Source: Limnohabitans_A sp048020265
Lineage (GTDB): Bacteria; Pseudomonadota; Gammaproteobacteria; Burkholderiales; Burkholderiaceae_C
Assembly: GCF_048020265.1 (NCBI RefSeq)
Contig: NZ_CP171843.1
Span: 2,914,001-2,978,000, forward strand
Direction of reading: 5' to 3'
Length of the DNA: 64,000 nucleotides
Of this stretch, positions 27,211 to 35,051 are shown one piece after another. Positions within the stretch are counted from its first letter, which is position 1, and each line of letters opens with the position of its first letter. A program made the position numbers and the translations under genes. The notes below the pieces were generated by a model. It did no database searches. It had not been told where the DNA came from and saw nothing but the letters and a program-made list of their open reading frames with translations.

Positions 27211-27753
27211 TCAAGCCGGGTATTTGGCCAGCAGCTTCTTCAGTGTGGCGTGCAGGGCCTCATGCTGGCCTGGGCCCATGACCTGGTCTTCGTGCGCATC
27301 GAAAGCATGGGCCAGCTGGGTTTGTTGCTCGGGTGACAAAAGGCGCTCGGCCATCGGGAAGAGGACGGTGTTTTCTTTCTCGATGTGGGCCAGCAACAGT
27401 TGGGCGTAGGCTCTGGCGGCCTCATGGAAGGCGTTGATTTTCAGCGTGGGCTGCAAAGCCGCTTGCATGTCGGCCAGGAGCTGGCGACCTTGGGCGTGTT
27501 CGTCCAGCATGCCCTGAATCGGCCCTTGTGTTTGCTTCGGGTCCAAGTTTTTCAGGGCCGGAAACAAAATGCCTTCTTCCTTGCCATGGTGGCAGGTGTC
27601 TGCAAAGGTCTTCAGGAAATCCGTCATGGTGGACAAGTCCTGGATGTCCGTGATCTGCTCGGCGTTCACGCGCTGCTCCATCCGAGCCAGAATTTTCAGG
27701 CCCAGTGTGATCGCTTCGTGCTCGTGCCTGAGCGTTTGGGTGGCTTGGTTCAT
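27211..27753 (-). CDS. Hemerythrin-domain protein
   Basis: The 180-residue helical protein carries a hemerythrin-like (HHE) domain. Candidate metal ligands are the histidine and glutamate in LRHEHEAI, HHGKEEGILFPAL, MLDEHAQG and HIEKENTVLFPMAERLL, the last two typical of cytoplasmic HHE proteins. Such proteins bind a di-iron centre and act in oxygen, nitric oxide or iron handling. It is convergent with hppD with only 15 bases between stops. Function beyond the family level is not clear. Confidence 0.9.
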   Translation of the reverse strand: MNQATQTLRHEHEAITLGLKILARMEQRVNAEQITDIQDLSTMTDFLKTFADTCHHGKEEGILFPALKNLDPKQTQGPIQGMLDEHAQGRQLLADMQAALQPTLKINAFHEAARAYAQLLLAHIEKENTVLFPMAERLLSPEQQTQLAHAFDAHEDQVMGPGQHEALHATLKKLLAKYPA

Positions 27754-27925
27754 GGGGGTTCTCCTGCTGAGGCGGTATAGGCTTGGGCGCAGGCATGCAC
27801 AGGCTGCGGTTTGAGGTCCGCTGTGCTGTGACTGTCATGCCCGCACGGGTCAGCTTAGGAGTTGATCGCACGATGAACCGTGCGCTGGCGCTCTCAATGG
27901 GCCGGGCCGGCCCAGCCGCAGGGCA

Positions 27926-29803
27926 TCAGCCCTTGCAGACTTTCAGCACCTGCTCGCCATAGGCCTCGAGCTTTTTCACACCCAAGCCGCTGATGCCCTG
28001 TAAGTCGCCCAAGCTGTGCGGTGCGGCCTCGGCAATGGCGGCCAGCGTCGCGTCATGGAAGATCACATACGCGGGCAGGTTGTGCTCCTTGGCCACCTCG
28101 GCGCGCCAGGCCTTGAGGTTGATGTAACGCACCATCGCGTCCTGCCCCAGGTTGGCAGCAGCTGGTGAGGGGGCGCTGCGCGTGCGACTGCGTTTGTCGG
28201 CACGCTGGCTGGTGCTTTCGCGCAATTGCACGGGCACCTCGCCTTTGAGCACGGCGCGTGACGCTTCGGTCAGGTGCAGGGTGCTGAAACCGTCTTCGGT
28301 GTGCACATGCAAAGCGCCTATCGCGATCAGCTGGCGCATTACGGCGCGCAGCTGCTGCTCGCTGTATTCAGCGCCCAAGCCAAAGGTGCTGATGCCTTCG
28401 TGGCCGCGCTGCGACACCTTCTCGGTTTTTTTGCCCCGCACGATGTCCATGGTGTGGCTGGCCCCAAAGCTGTGGCCGCTGCTTTGCTGCGTGCGGTACA
28501 CGGTGGAGAGCAGCTTGCGTGCGGCGTCGGTGCCGTCCCAGACTTCGGGTGGGTTCAGGCAGTTGTCGCAGTTGCCACAAAAGGGCATGTACACGCCCTG
28601 CGCGCTGTCCTTTTGGCTGGTGTAGCTCTCGCCAAAGTAGCTCAAAAGCCGCACGCGGCGGCAATCGGTCGCTTCGGCCAAGGCCAGCAGCGCGTCGAGC
28701 TTGCCGCGCATGATCTGTTTGAACTCTTCGCCCGCCGGGCTCTCGTCGATCATGCGGCGCTGGTTCACCACGTCTTGCAGGCCATAGGCCATCCAAGCGT
28801 CAGACGCCAGGCCATCGCGCCCGGCACGGCCCGTCTCCTGGTAGTAGCCTTCGATGTTTTTGGGCATGTCCAGGTGCGCCACAAAGCGCACATCGGGCTT
28901 GTCGATGCCCATGCCAAACGCCACCGTGGCCACCATCACCACGCCTTCTTCGCGCAAAAACTCGTTTTGGTGGCGCTGGCGCACGGCTGCGTCCAGGCCC
29001 GCGTGGTAAGGCAGGGCACGGATGCCCGCTTCGCACAGCATGGCCGCGACCTCTTCGACCCGCTTGCGCGACTGGCAATAGACCACGCCCGCTTCTTCCG
29101 GGTGTTCGCGCTCGATGAAGCGCAGCAGCTGGGTGCTGGCGTCTTTTTTCTCGACGATGGTGTAGCGGATGTTGGGCCGGTCAAAACTGCTGATGAACAG
29201 TTTGGCGCTTTCCAGCTGCAGCCGCTCGACGATGTCGGCACGGGTCAGTGCATCGGCCGTGGCGGTGAGCGCCACACGCGGCACACTGGGGTAGCGCTCG
29301 TGCAGCACCGACAGGCCCCGGTATTCGGGCCGGAAGTCATGGCCCCATTGGCTCACGCAATGCGCTTCGTCGATCGCAAACAGGCTCAGCAGCCCGCGCT
29401 CGAGCAGCGAATCCATCTGCGCCAGAAAGCGGCCATTGGTCACGCGTTCGGGTGCAGCGTAGAGCAGGGTGATTTCGCCGCGCAACAGACGTCGCTCGAT
29501 GTCGTTGGCCTCTTCGCCGGTCAAAGTGGAGTTGAGGAAGGCGGCACTCACCCCCGCTTCGTGCAGGGCACCCACCTGGTCGTGCATCAGCGCGATCAGC
29601 GGCGACACCACCACCGTGATGCCGTGGCCCGCACGCTGGCGCGCAATGGCCGGGATTTGATAGCACAGCGATTTGCCCCCGCCCGTGGGCATGAGCACCA
29701 GTGCATCACCGCCCGCAGCCACATGGTCGATGATGGCTTGCTGCGGGCCGCGAAAGGCGTCGTAGCCAAATACTTCGCGCAGGATGGGGAGGTGGGGGGA
29801 CAC
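27926..29803 (-). CDS. recQ: ATP-dependent DNA helicase RecQ
   Basis: This 3'-5' helicase acts in recombination repair and resolution of stalled forks. The 625-residue protein shows Walker A (LMPTGGGKSLCYQIPAI), the DEAH box (FAIDEAHCVSQWGHDFRPEY) and helicase motif VI (YYQETGRAGRDGL). A zinc-binding RQC region includes CGNCDNC, and a C-terminal HRDC domain starts near LKAWRAEVAKEHN and ends GVKKLEAYGEQVL. The N-terminus is full length. Just upstream the sequence runs into a homopolymer stretch that is probably an assembly artefact, so its promoter region is not reliable here. Confidence 0.96.
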   Translation of the reverse strand: MSPHLPILREVFGYDAFRGPQQAIIDHVAAGGDALVLMPTGGGKSLCYQIPAIARQRAGHGITVVVSPLIALMHDQVGALHEAGVSAAFLNSTLTGEEANDIERRLLRGEITLLYAAPERVTNGRFLAQMDSLLERGLLSLFAIDEAHCVSQWGHDFRPEYRGLSVLHERYPSVPRVALTATADALTRADIVERLQLESAKLFISSFDRPNIRYTIVEKKDASTQLLRFIEREHPEEAGVVYCQSRKRVEEVAAMLCEAGIRALPYHAGLDAAVRQRHQNEFLREEGVVMVATVAFGMGIDKPDVRFVAHLDMPKNIEGYYQETGRAGRDGLASDAWMAYGLQDVVNQRRMIDESPAGEEFKQIMRGKLDALLALAEATDCRRVRLLSYFGESYTSQKDSAQGVYMPFCGNCDNCLNPPEVWDGTDAARKLLSTVYRTQQSSGHSFGASHTMDIVRGKKTEKVSQRGHEGISTFGLGAEYSEQQLRAVMRQLIAIGALHVHTEDGFSTLHLTEASRAVLKGEVPVQLRESTSQRADKRSRTRSAPSPAAANLGQDAMVRYINLKAWRAEVAKEHNLPAYVIFHDATLAAIAEAAPHSLGDLQGISGLGVKKLEAYGEQVLKVCKG

Positions 29804-29873
29804 TGGGGTATGACGGGCTTTTTGAAGGCTTGATTGTCCTCTATCGATGGCTTGGGTTTAGCGGGTGTGGTGT

Positions 29874-29971
29874 GGGGGGGGGGGGGGGGGGGGCGGGGGG
29901 GGTTCCTCATACGGGGGGGGGGGGGGGGGCCCCCCCCCCCCCCCCCCCCCGCCCCCCCCCCCCCCCCCCCC
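29874..29971. repeat. Long G and C homopolymers, likely assembly artefact
   Basis: The order is 20 G, one C, 8 G, ten mixed bases, 17 G, then 21 C, one G, 20 C. The right half is close to the reverse complement of the left half, and even the flanks mirror each other (GTGTGGGGG and CCCCCACAC). This pattern is typical of low-quality poly-G reads folded back during assembly, and not of a natural locus. Confidence 0.8.
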
Positions 29972-30091
29972 ACACAAGACCATGGGCTGCGCGGCGAGCT
30001 GCTGAAAGGCTTGCGTTTGTTGCCAGCACGACCTGGAGTCATCTCCAGAGTGGGTGTTCACAGCCAGCAAAACTGACGACCACCACCAGCG

Positions 30092-30169
30092 TTTGGAAGG
30101 GGCCGGCGGCGGGCGACGATTTTGGCGTACCCCCGCCTCATGAGGAGCCCGCCGCCGGCCCCTTCCAAA
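30092..30169. repeat. Perfect 22-bp inverted repeat with 34-base loop
   Basis: The arm at 30092-30113 starts TTTGGAAGGGGCCGGC and ends GGCGGG; 30148-30169 is its exact reverse complement. The loop (30114-30147) contains the palindrome CCTCATGAGG. It lies about 65 bases upstream of queC. It could be a strong hairpin in an upstream transcript, a REP-like element, or another assembly foldback given its proximity to the homopolymers. Confidence 0.75.
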
Positions 30170-30233
30170 TGCGCTCCGCCGCGCCCAGACGCTGACAGCT
30201 CCCCCTTCATGGACAGCGTTACCATCCCAGCCC

Positions 30234-30953
30234 ATGCACACCTCCGCCCTCGTCCTTTTTTCCGGTGGTCAGGACTCCACCACCTGCCTGGCCCATGCGC
30301 TGTCCAAATACGAACGCGTCGAAACCCTGGCCTTTGACTACGGCCAGCGCCACAAAGTCGAGCTGGACGCCCGCCTGAACGTGCTGGCCGCGATCAAGGC
30401 CCGGTTTCCCCAATGGGCCGTCAAGATGGGCGAAGACCACCTGCTGGATGCCGGCATCTTGGGCCATATCAGCGAAACTTCTTTGACCCGCGACACCGCC
30501 ATTGAGATGGAAAGCTCGGGCCTGCCCAACACTTTTGTGCCGGGGCGCAACCTGCTGTTCCTCACGCTGGCCGCTGCGCTGGCGTACCGCCGGGGTTTGC
30601 AGGTCATCGTCACCGGCGTGTGCGAGACCGATTTCTCGGGCTACCCCGACTGCCGCGACGACACCATGAAGGCCATGCAGGTGGCCCTGTCGCTGGGCAT
30701 GGACCGCAAGCTGCTGATCGAAACCCCGCTCATGTGGATCGACAAAGCCCAAACCTGGCAGCTGGCGCACGAGCTGGGCCAAAAGGCTCAGCCCCAAAAC
30801 GGCGGCCAGGCATTGGTGGACCTGATCGTGGAGCACAGCCACACCTGTTATCTGGGCGAGCGCACGCAACGTCATGACTGGGGCTATGGCTGCGGCCAGT
30901 GCCCAGCGTGTCAGCTCAGGGCTTCAGGTTTTGTGCGTTACCAAAAACCTTGA
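30234..30953 (+). CDS. queC: 7-cyano-7-deazaguanine (preQ0) synthase
   Basis: QueC makes preQ0 from 7-carboxy-7-deazaguanine, ammonia and ATP in queuosine biosynthesis. The 239-residue product has the PP-loop ALVLFSGGQDSTTCLAHAL at residues 4-22, the family segments ETLAFDYGQRH and FVPGRNLLFLTLAA, and the C-terminal zinc-binding cysteines (TCYLGE...GCGQCPACQLR). It is followed after 24 bases by the methionine synthase fragment gene on the same strand. No preQ1 riboswitch was recognised in the upstream region. Confidence 0.96.
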   Translation: MHTSALVLFSGGQDSTTCLAHALSKYERVETLAFDYGQRHKVELDARLNVLAAIKARFPQWAVKMGEDHLLDAGILGHISETSLTRDTAIEMESSGLPNTFVPGRNLLFLTLAAALAYRRGLQVIVTGVCETDFSGYPDCRDDTMKAMQVALSLGMDRKLLIETPLMWIDKAQTWQLAHELGQKAQPQNGGQALVDLIVEHSHTCYLGERTQRHDWGYGCGQCPACQLRASGFVRYQKP

Positions 30954-30977
30954 CCAGCCCTTTTTACAATACACCCT

Positions 30978-32024
30978 ATGAAACCCCTCACCTACACCCG
31001 CGCCCAGGCGCTGCCCGAGATCCTGAAAACCCGCATCGCCATCCTCGACGGCGCCATGGGCACCATGATCCAGCGCTTCAAACTGACCGAGGCCGATTAC
31101 CGGGGTGAGCGTTTCAAGGACTTCCCCAAAGACGTCAAGGGCAACAACGAGTTGCTGAGCCTGACGCGTCCCGACGTGATCCGTGACATCCACGAAGGCT
31201 ATCTGGCTGCGGGCGCTGACCTGATCGAGACCAACACCTTTGGTGCCACGACCATCGCCCAGGCCGACTACGACATGCAGCACCTGGCCCGCGAGATGAA
31301 CCTGCAGTCCGCCAAACTGGCCCGCGCCGCCTGCGACAAGTTCTCCACGCCCGACAAGCCCCGCTTTGTGGTCGGCGCTTTGGGCCCCACGCCCAAGACC
31401 GCCAGCATCAGCCCCGACGTGAACGACGCGGGAGCGCGCAACGTGACGTTTGAAGAACTGCGCGCTGCCTATTACGAACAGGTGGAGGCCTTGGTCGAAG
31501 GTGGCTCCGATGTGCTGTTGGTCGAAACGATTTTTGACACGCTCAATGCCAAAGCCGCGCTGTTTGCGATTGAAGAATTTTTTGAAGCCAGCGGCCAGCG
31601 CTTGCCCCTCATCATCAGCGGCACCGTGACCGACGCATCGGGCCGCATCCTGAGCGGCCAGACGGTGACAGCGTTCTGGCACAGCGTGCGCCACGCGCAC
31701 CCGCTGGCCATTGGCCTCAACTGCGCCTTGGGCGCCACGCTGATGCGCCCCTACATCCAGGAGCTCAACAAGGTCGCGGGCGATACGTTCATCAGCTGCT
31801 ACCCCAACGCCGGTTTGCCCAACCCCATGAGCGATACCGGCTTTGACGAAACCCCCGAAGTGACCAGCCGCCTGTTGCATGAGTTCGCGGCCGAAGGCCT
31901 GGTCAACATTGTGGGCGGCTGCTGCGGCACCACGCCCGACCACATTGGTGCGATCGGCAAGGCGGTGGCACCTTTGGCGCCGCGCAATGTGCATGGCGGG
32001 TTCTTTTACAAAGAAGCGGCCTGA
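30978..32024 (+). CDS. metH: Homocysteine S-methyltransferase domain of methionine synthase (split MetH, N-terminal part)
   Basis: The 348-residue protein corresponds only to the N-terminal homocysteine-binding module of cobalamin-dependent MetH. It has the start RIAILDGAMGTMIQRFKLTEADYRGERF and the three zinc cysteines (GLNCALGA and GGCCGTTPDHIGAI). It ends naturally at a module boundary, with a tidy stop and a hairpin after it, so it is a split gene and not a truncation. In Comamonadaceae MetH is often in two parts with the folate/B12 half next door; here the next gene is an unrelated phosphatase, so that half must be elsewhere. Confidence 0.93.
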   Translation: MKPLTYTRAQALPEILKTRIAILDGAMGTMIQRFKLTEADYRGERFKDFPKDVKGNNELLSLTRPDVIRDIHEGYLAAGADLIETNTFGATTIAQADYDMQHLAREMNLQSAKLARAACDKFSTPDKPRFVVGALGPTPKTASISPDVNDAGARNVTFEELRAAYYEQVEALVEGGSDVLLVETIFDTLNAKAALFAIEEFFEASGQRLPLIISGTVTDASGRILSGQTVTAFWHSVRHAHPLAIGLNCALGATLMRPYIQELNKVAGDTFISCYPNAGLPNPMSDTGFDETPEVTSRLLHEFAAEGLVNIVGGCCGTTPDHIGAIGKAVAPLAPRNVHGGFFYKEAA

Positions 32025-32035
32025 GGTTTTCAAGC

Positions 32036-32068
32036 CATGTCGGAGCTGAAGCTCCGACATGTCAGTTT
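32036..32068 (+). terminator. Hairpin after the metH fragment gene
   Basis: A 12-bp perfect inverted repeat (CATGTCGGAGCT and AGCTCCGACATG) with almost no loop lies 12 bases after the stop, followed by TCAGTTT. The T-run is short. It also lies just beyond the end of the convergent phosphatase gene and could end both transcripts. Confidence 0.6.
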
Positions 32069-32826
32069 CAATCTTCCAGCAGCAGCCTCTGCAGCTCGGC
32101 CAGTTCTTGCGGGCTCAGGCCAATGGCCCCGTGCAAGTAGTCGCGCATGCCGCCGTGCTTCGTATCCACGGTCTCAAATGCGGCATGCAAAAACTCGGGC
32201 TGCACTTGCCACAGCACCTTCATCACATGCGGGTGGCCCTGACCTTCCAGGCGGGCGTCGCGCTTGTAGAGCTGGTTGGTGAGCAGGTAGTCATGCTCGA
32301 TGGTGGCGCGGTCCACGCCCAAAGCGGACAGCAGCAGCGCTGCAGCAAAACCTGTGCGGTCCTTGCCCGCGGTGCAGTGAAACACCTGGGGCGTGGGTTG
32401 TTCCAGCAGGTGTTTCAAAAACTGCCCGAACGTGCCCGCATTCCGATTCACGAAATCGCGGTAGGTCTCGCGCATCAGGTCTACGGTTTCTTCGGTGCTG
32501 GGCACCACGCCTTGGGCTACCAGGGCCTGCATGCGGGCGATCACAGTGGGCTCGATGGTGAGCGCCACGCGCTGCACGCCGGGGATGTTGTAGGGCGTGG
32601 CAGCACATTCGGCCGCGCCGCGAAAGTCGAGGCTGTGCCCGATGCCCAGCGCGGTTAGACGAGCCAGGTCCTCTGACGTCAACCCTGCCAAGTGGTCTGA
32701 CCGGAATACCAGGCCGCGCCGAACGCGGCGGCCATCGGCGCTGCGGTAGCCACCCACATCGCGAAAGTTCGATGCGCCTTGCAATACAGCGGTGCTTACC
32801 GGGGTCATGGTCATCCAATCAGCCAT
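32068..32826 (-). CDS. Tyrosine/serine protein phosphatase (PTP superfamily)
   Basis: The 252-residue protein has the bacterial Tyr/Ser phosphatase layout: the N-terminal SNFRDVGGYRSADGRRVRRGLVFRSDHLAGL and the catalytic loop VFHCTAGKDRTGFAAALLL, where HCxxGKDR supplies the nucleophilic cysteine and the phosphate-binding arginine. Such enzymes act on phosphoproteins or phosphoinositides; targets are unknown. The start is uncertain: ATG 32826 or 32814 are both plausible, with neither having a strong ribosome binding site. It is divergent from the PAS histidine kinase gene. Confidence 0.88.
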   Translation of the reverse strand: MADWMTMTPVSTAVLQGASNFRDVGGYRSADGRRVRRGLVFRSDHLAGLTSEDLARLTALGIGHSLDFRGAAECAATPYNIPGVQRVALTIEPTVIARMQALVAQGVVPSTEETVDLMRETYRDFVNRNAGTFGQFLKHLLEQPTPQVFHCTAGKDRTGFAAALLLSALGVDRATIEHDYLLTNQLYKRDARLEGQGHPHVMKVLWQVQPEFLHAAFETVDTKHGGMRDYLHGAIGLSPQELAELQRLLLED

Positions 32827-32956
32827 CAAATCGAAGAATAATCCCACCATTGTCACGCGCAGCCCCGACAGGTGCTGTTGCTGCAAGTGACAAACCCCTG
32901 AGCGTGCAGGGCAAACCGTGCGAAAGCCTTTCTGTTTGGCATACGGCTTGCTTGTC

Positions 32957-34195
32957 ATGTGCATGAACCTTGAATACAACCCCCTGTTGCCCACGGTGAC
33001 CGGTGTCACCGAGGCCTGGCGTGACCCCTTGGGCCTGATGCTGGCCTCCACCGGTGAGGGGGTTTTTGGCGTCGATCTGGAGGGTTTGTGTGTTTTCATC
33101 AACCCGGCTGGAGCCCGCATGATTGGCTTCGAGCCGCACCAGGTGCTGGGCCAGAACATGCACATCCTGACCCACCATTCGCATGGCGATGGCGCGCATT
33201 ACCCCATGGACGATTGCCCGATTTACAACGCCTTTCGACGTGGCGAGCCCTGCCGCATCGACAGCGAGGTTTTTTGGCGTGCGGACGGCAGCAGCTTTCC
33301 TGTGGAATATTCCAGCTACCCTGTGTTTGACCAGGGCCTGGTGCGTGGTGCGGTGGTCACCTTTATGGACATCACCGAGCGCAAGCAGGCCCAGGACGCC
33401 TTGCACCAGGCTAAAAACGAGCTGGAGCAACGCGTGGCCGAGCGCACCCATGCGCTGGAAACGGCCTTGCAGCAATTGCGCGAGTTGGCCGCCTGGTCCG
33501 AGGCCGTGCGTGAGGAAGAGCGCACCCGCATCGCCCGCGAGGTACACGACGAGCTGGGCAGCTTGTTGGTGGCCCTGAAAATGGATGTGAGCTGGTTGGA
33601 CAAGCGTCTGTTCGAGCAGGCGCAACGCGCCGCCGAAGAAGCGCCAAGCCAGCACGACAACATGCGCGGAAAAATGCGAGAGAAGTGCCGGAACATGAGC
33701 CGCCTGATCGAGAACGCGGTGGTCAATGTGGGCCGCATCATCACCGACTTGCGCCCCAGCATCCTGGACCACCAGGGGCTGTGGGGCGCCCTGGAGTGGC
33801 AGGCGCAAGAGTTTGTGCAATCGGCCGAGCAAGAACTCAAGTGGTGCATGGAGGTGAACGAGCAGCGCGTGCTGCCCGAGCCCATGGCCATGGCGGTGTT
33901 CCGTATTTTTCAGGAAATGCTGAGCAACGTGGGTCGGCATGCCAAGGCGCAGACCGTGGATGTGGACATCGTCGAGCGTGAGGGCTGGCTGCACCTGTCG
34001 GTGGAAGACGATGGCTGCGGGGCTTCGCCCCAGGCGTTTGCGTCGGCGCAGGCCTACGGCGTCATGGGCATGCGCGAGCGGGCGCGGCATTTTGGCGGGG
34101 TGATCGACATTGACAGCCAACCAGGCCGCGGCACACGCATGCGCCTGTCCATGCCCTTGCCACACACCTTGCCTGTGCAAGAGGTGGCCCCATGA
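32957..34195 (+). CDS. PAS-domain sensor histidine kinase (NarX/UhpB class)
   Basis: A soluble 412-residue kinase. A PAS domain occupies about residues 20-140 (GVFGVDLEGLCVFINPAGARMIGFEPHQVLGQNMHIL, ending ITERKQAQDA). Then come a coiled-coil linker, the HisKA_3-type phosphorylation site in REEERTRIAREVHDELGSLLVALKMDVSWL, and an HATPase with FRIFQEMLSNVGRHAKA and YGVMGMRERA. There are no transmembrane segments, so the signal is cytoplasmic. It overlaps the response regulator gene by four bases (ATGA) and precedes the cyanate operon, which suggests that it controls it. ATG 32957 and 32963 are both possible starts. Confidence 0.9.
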   Translation: MCMNLEYNPLLPTVTGVTEAWRDPLGLMLASTGEGVFGVDLEGLCVFINPAGARMIGFEPHQVLGQNMHILTHHSHGDGAHYPMDDCPIYNAFRRGEPCRIDSEVFWRADGSSFPVEYSSYPVFDQGLVRGAVVTFMDITERKQAQDALHQAKNELEQRVAERTHALETALQQLRELAAWSEAVREEERTRIAREVHDELGSLLVALKMDVSWLDKRLFEQAQRAAEEAPSQHDNMRGKMREKCRNMSRLIENAVVNVGRIITDLRPSILDHQGLWGALEWQAQEFVQSAEQELKWCMEVNEQRVLPEPMAMAVFRIFQEMLSNVGRHAKAQTVDVDIVEREGWLHLSVEDDGCGASPQAFASAQAYGVMGMRERARHFGGVIDIDSQPGRGTRMRLSMPLPHTLPVQEVAP

Positions 34196-34845
34196 ACACC
34201 ACGGTGCGCGTGTTGTTGGGCGACGACCACAAAATTGTGCGCGAAGGCCTGAAGATGGTGCTGGCCGATGACCCAGTCCTGCAGGTGGTGGCCGAGGCCG
34301 ATACCGGCCCCGGCGTGCTGGACGCGGTGCAGGCCTTGCAAGGCACGCAGGGGCTGGACGTGGTCCTGCTCGACATCGCCATGCCCGGCATGGACGGATT
34401 GGATGTGTTGCAAATCCTGCGGCGCGACTGGCCCGGCTTGCCCGTGCTCATGCTCAGCACCTACCCTGAAAAACAATATGCGGTGCGCTGCATACAGCTG
34501 GGGGCATCGGGTTACCTGAACAAAAGCACCGACCCGGACGATTTGATGGCTGCGCTGCGTCGTGTGGCTGTTGGTGGCATGCATGTCACGCCCGCCACGG
34601 CCGAGGCCCTGGCCAGTTTGGTAAGCCGGGGTCGCACCAAAAGCGGGATCGAACTGCTTTCACACCGGGAGCATCAGGTCTATCTTTTGTTGACCCAAGG
34701 CCACACCGTGAGCGAAATTGGTGCGCAGCTCAGTCTGGCCCCCAACACGGTGAGCACTTACCGTGCACGCATTCTGGAAAAGACAGGCACCAAGAACGAT
34801 GTGGAGCTGGCCTTGTACGCGAAAAGTCTGACTGAGGGGCTTTGA
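34192..34845 (+). CDS. NarL/FixJ family response regulator
   Basis: The 217-residue protein pairs a receiver domain (acidic pocket GDDHK, phosphoacceptor D61 in LLDIAMPG, K at YLNKST) with a LuxR-type helix-turn-helix (LLSHREHQVYLLLTQGHTVSEIGAQLSLAPNTVSTYRARILEKTGT). It overlaps the PAS kinase gene by four bases, so both come from one transcript. The gene is followed by a 206-base gap and the transporter-cyanase operon; an 18-bp dyad in that gap is a candidate operator. Confidence 0.93.
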   Translation: MNTTVRVLLGDDHKIVREGLKMVLADDPVLQVVAEADTGPGVLDAVQALQGTQGLDVVLLDIAMPGMDGLDVLQILRRDWPGLPVLMLSTYPEKQYAVRCIQLGASGYLNKSTDPDDLMAALRRVAVGGMHVTPATAEALASLVSRGRTKSGIELLSHREHQVYLLLTQGHTVSEIGAQLSLAPNTVSTYRARILEKTGTKNDVELALYAKSLTEGL

Positions 34846-34920
34846 TCACACCGAATCCGTGTAAAGGCGGCACCCTCCACCGCCTGGTCGATGACAAGGT
34901 CTGCACAGGATCGAGACATT

Positions 34921-34938
34921 TGTAGGGCTATCCCTACA
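34921..34938. promoter_or_regulatory. 18-bp dyad, candidate operator
   Basis: TGTAGGGCTATCCCTACA is a perfect inverted repeat of 7-bp arms around CTAT. It lies in the gap between the NarL-type regulator gene and the cyanate operon, about 100 bases upstream of the predicted start site. The arms have the half-site size expected for a dimeric LuxR-type regulator; that it is bound by the adjacent regulator is inference. Confidence 0.5.
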
Positions 34939-35003
34939 CAGCATCGACAAGCGCCCTGCTAAATGAAGCGGCACAGCGTTGTTGGCATGCATTCAAGGTT
35001 TTC

Positions 35004-35019
35004 TGGCCCACTGCTTGCA
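35004..35019 (+). promoter_or_regulatory. Sigma-54 type -24/-12 promoter for the cyanate operon
   Basis: TGGCCCACTGCTTGCA has TGGC and TTGC separated by 7 bases, the exact geometry of the sigma-54 element (GG and GC ten bases apart). Transcription would start near 35030, 20 bases ahead of the ATG. This fits a nitrogen-scavenging operon, but no clear NtrC site was found upstream. Confidence 0.55.
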
Positions 35020-35051
35020 TAGACAAGTACATCTTCACAAGCGAGGTTGCC

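Larger units (their letters stand above)
29804..30233. other. Gene-free region between recQ and queC with homopolymer tracts
   Basis: This 430-base gap between divergent genes holds no credible gene. Apparent open frames here are translated poly-G or poly-C (poly-Gly/poly-Pro) and are discarded. It contains the G/C tracts at 29874-29971 and a perfect 22-bp inverted repeat at 30092-30169. Some 120 bases between them look like ordinary sequence with no recognised content. Confidence 0.75.

Noticed and set aside
29830..30241. ORFs rich in poly-Gly or poly-Pro in the recQ-queC gap
   Set aside because: They are translations of the homopolymer tracts and have no sequence of their own.
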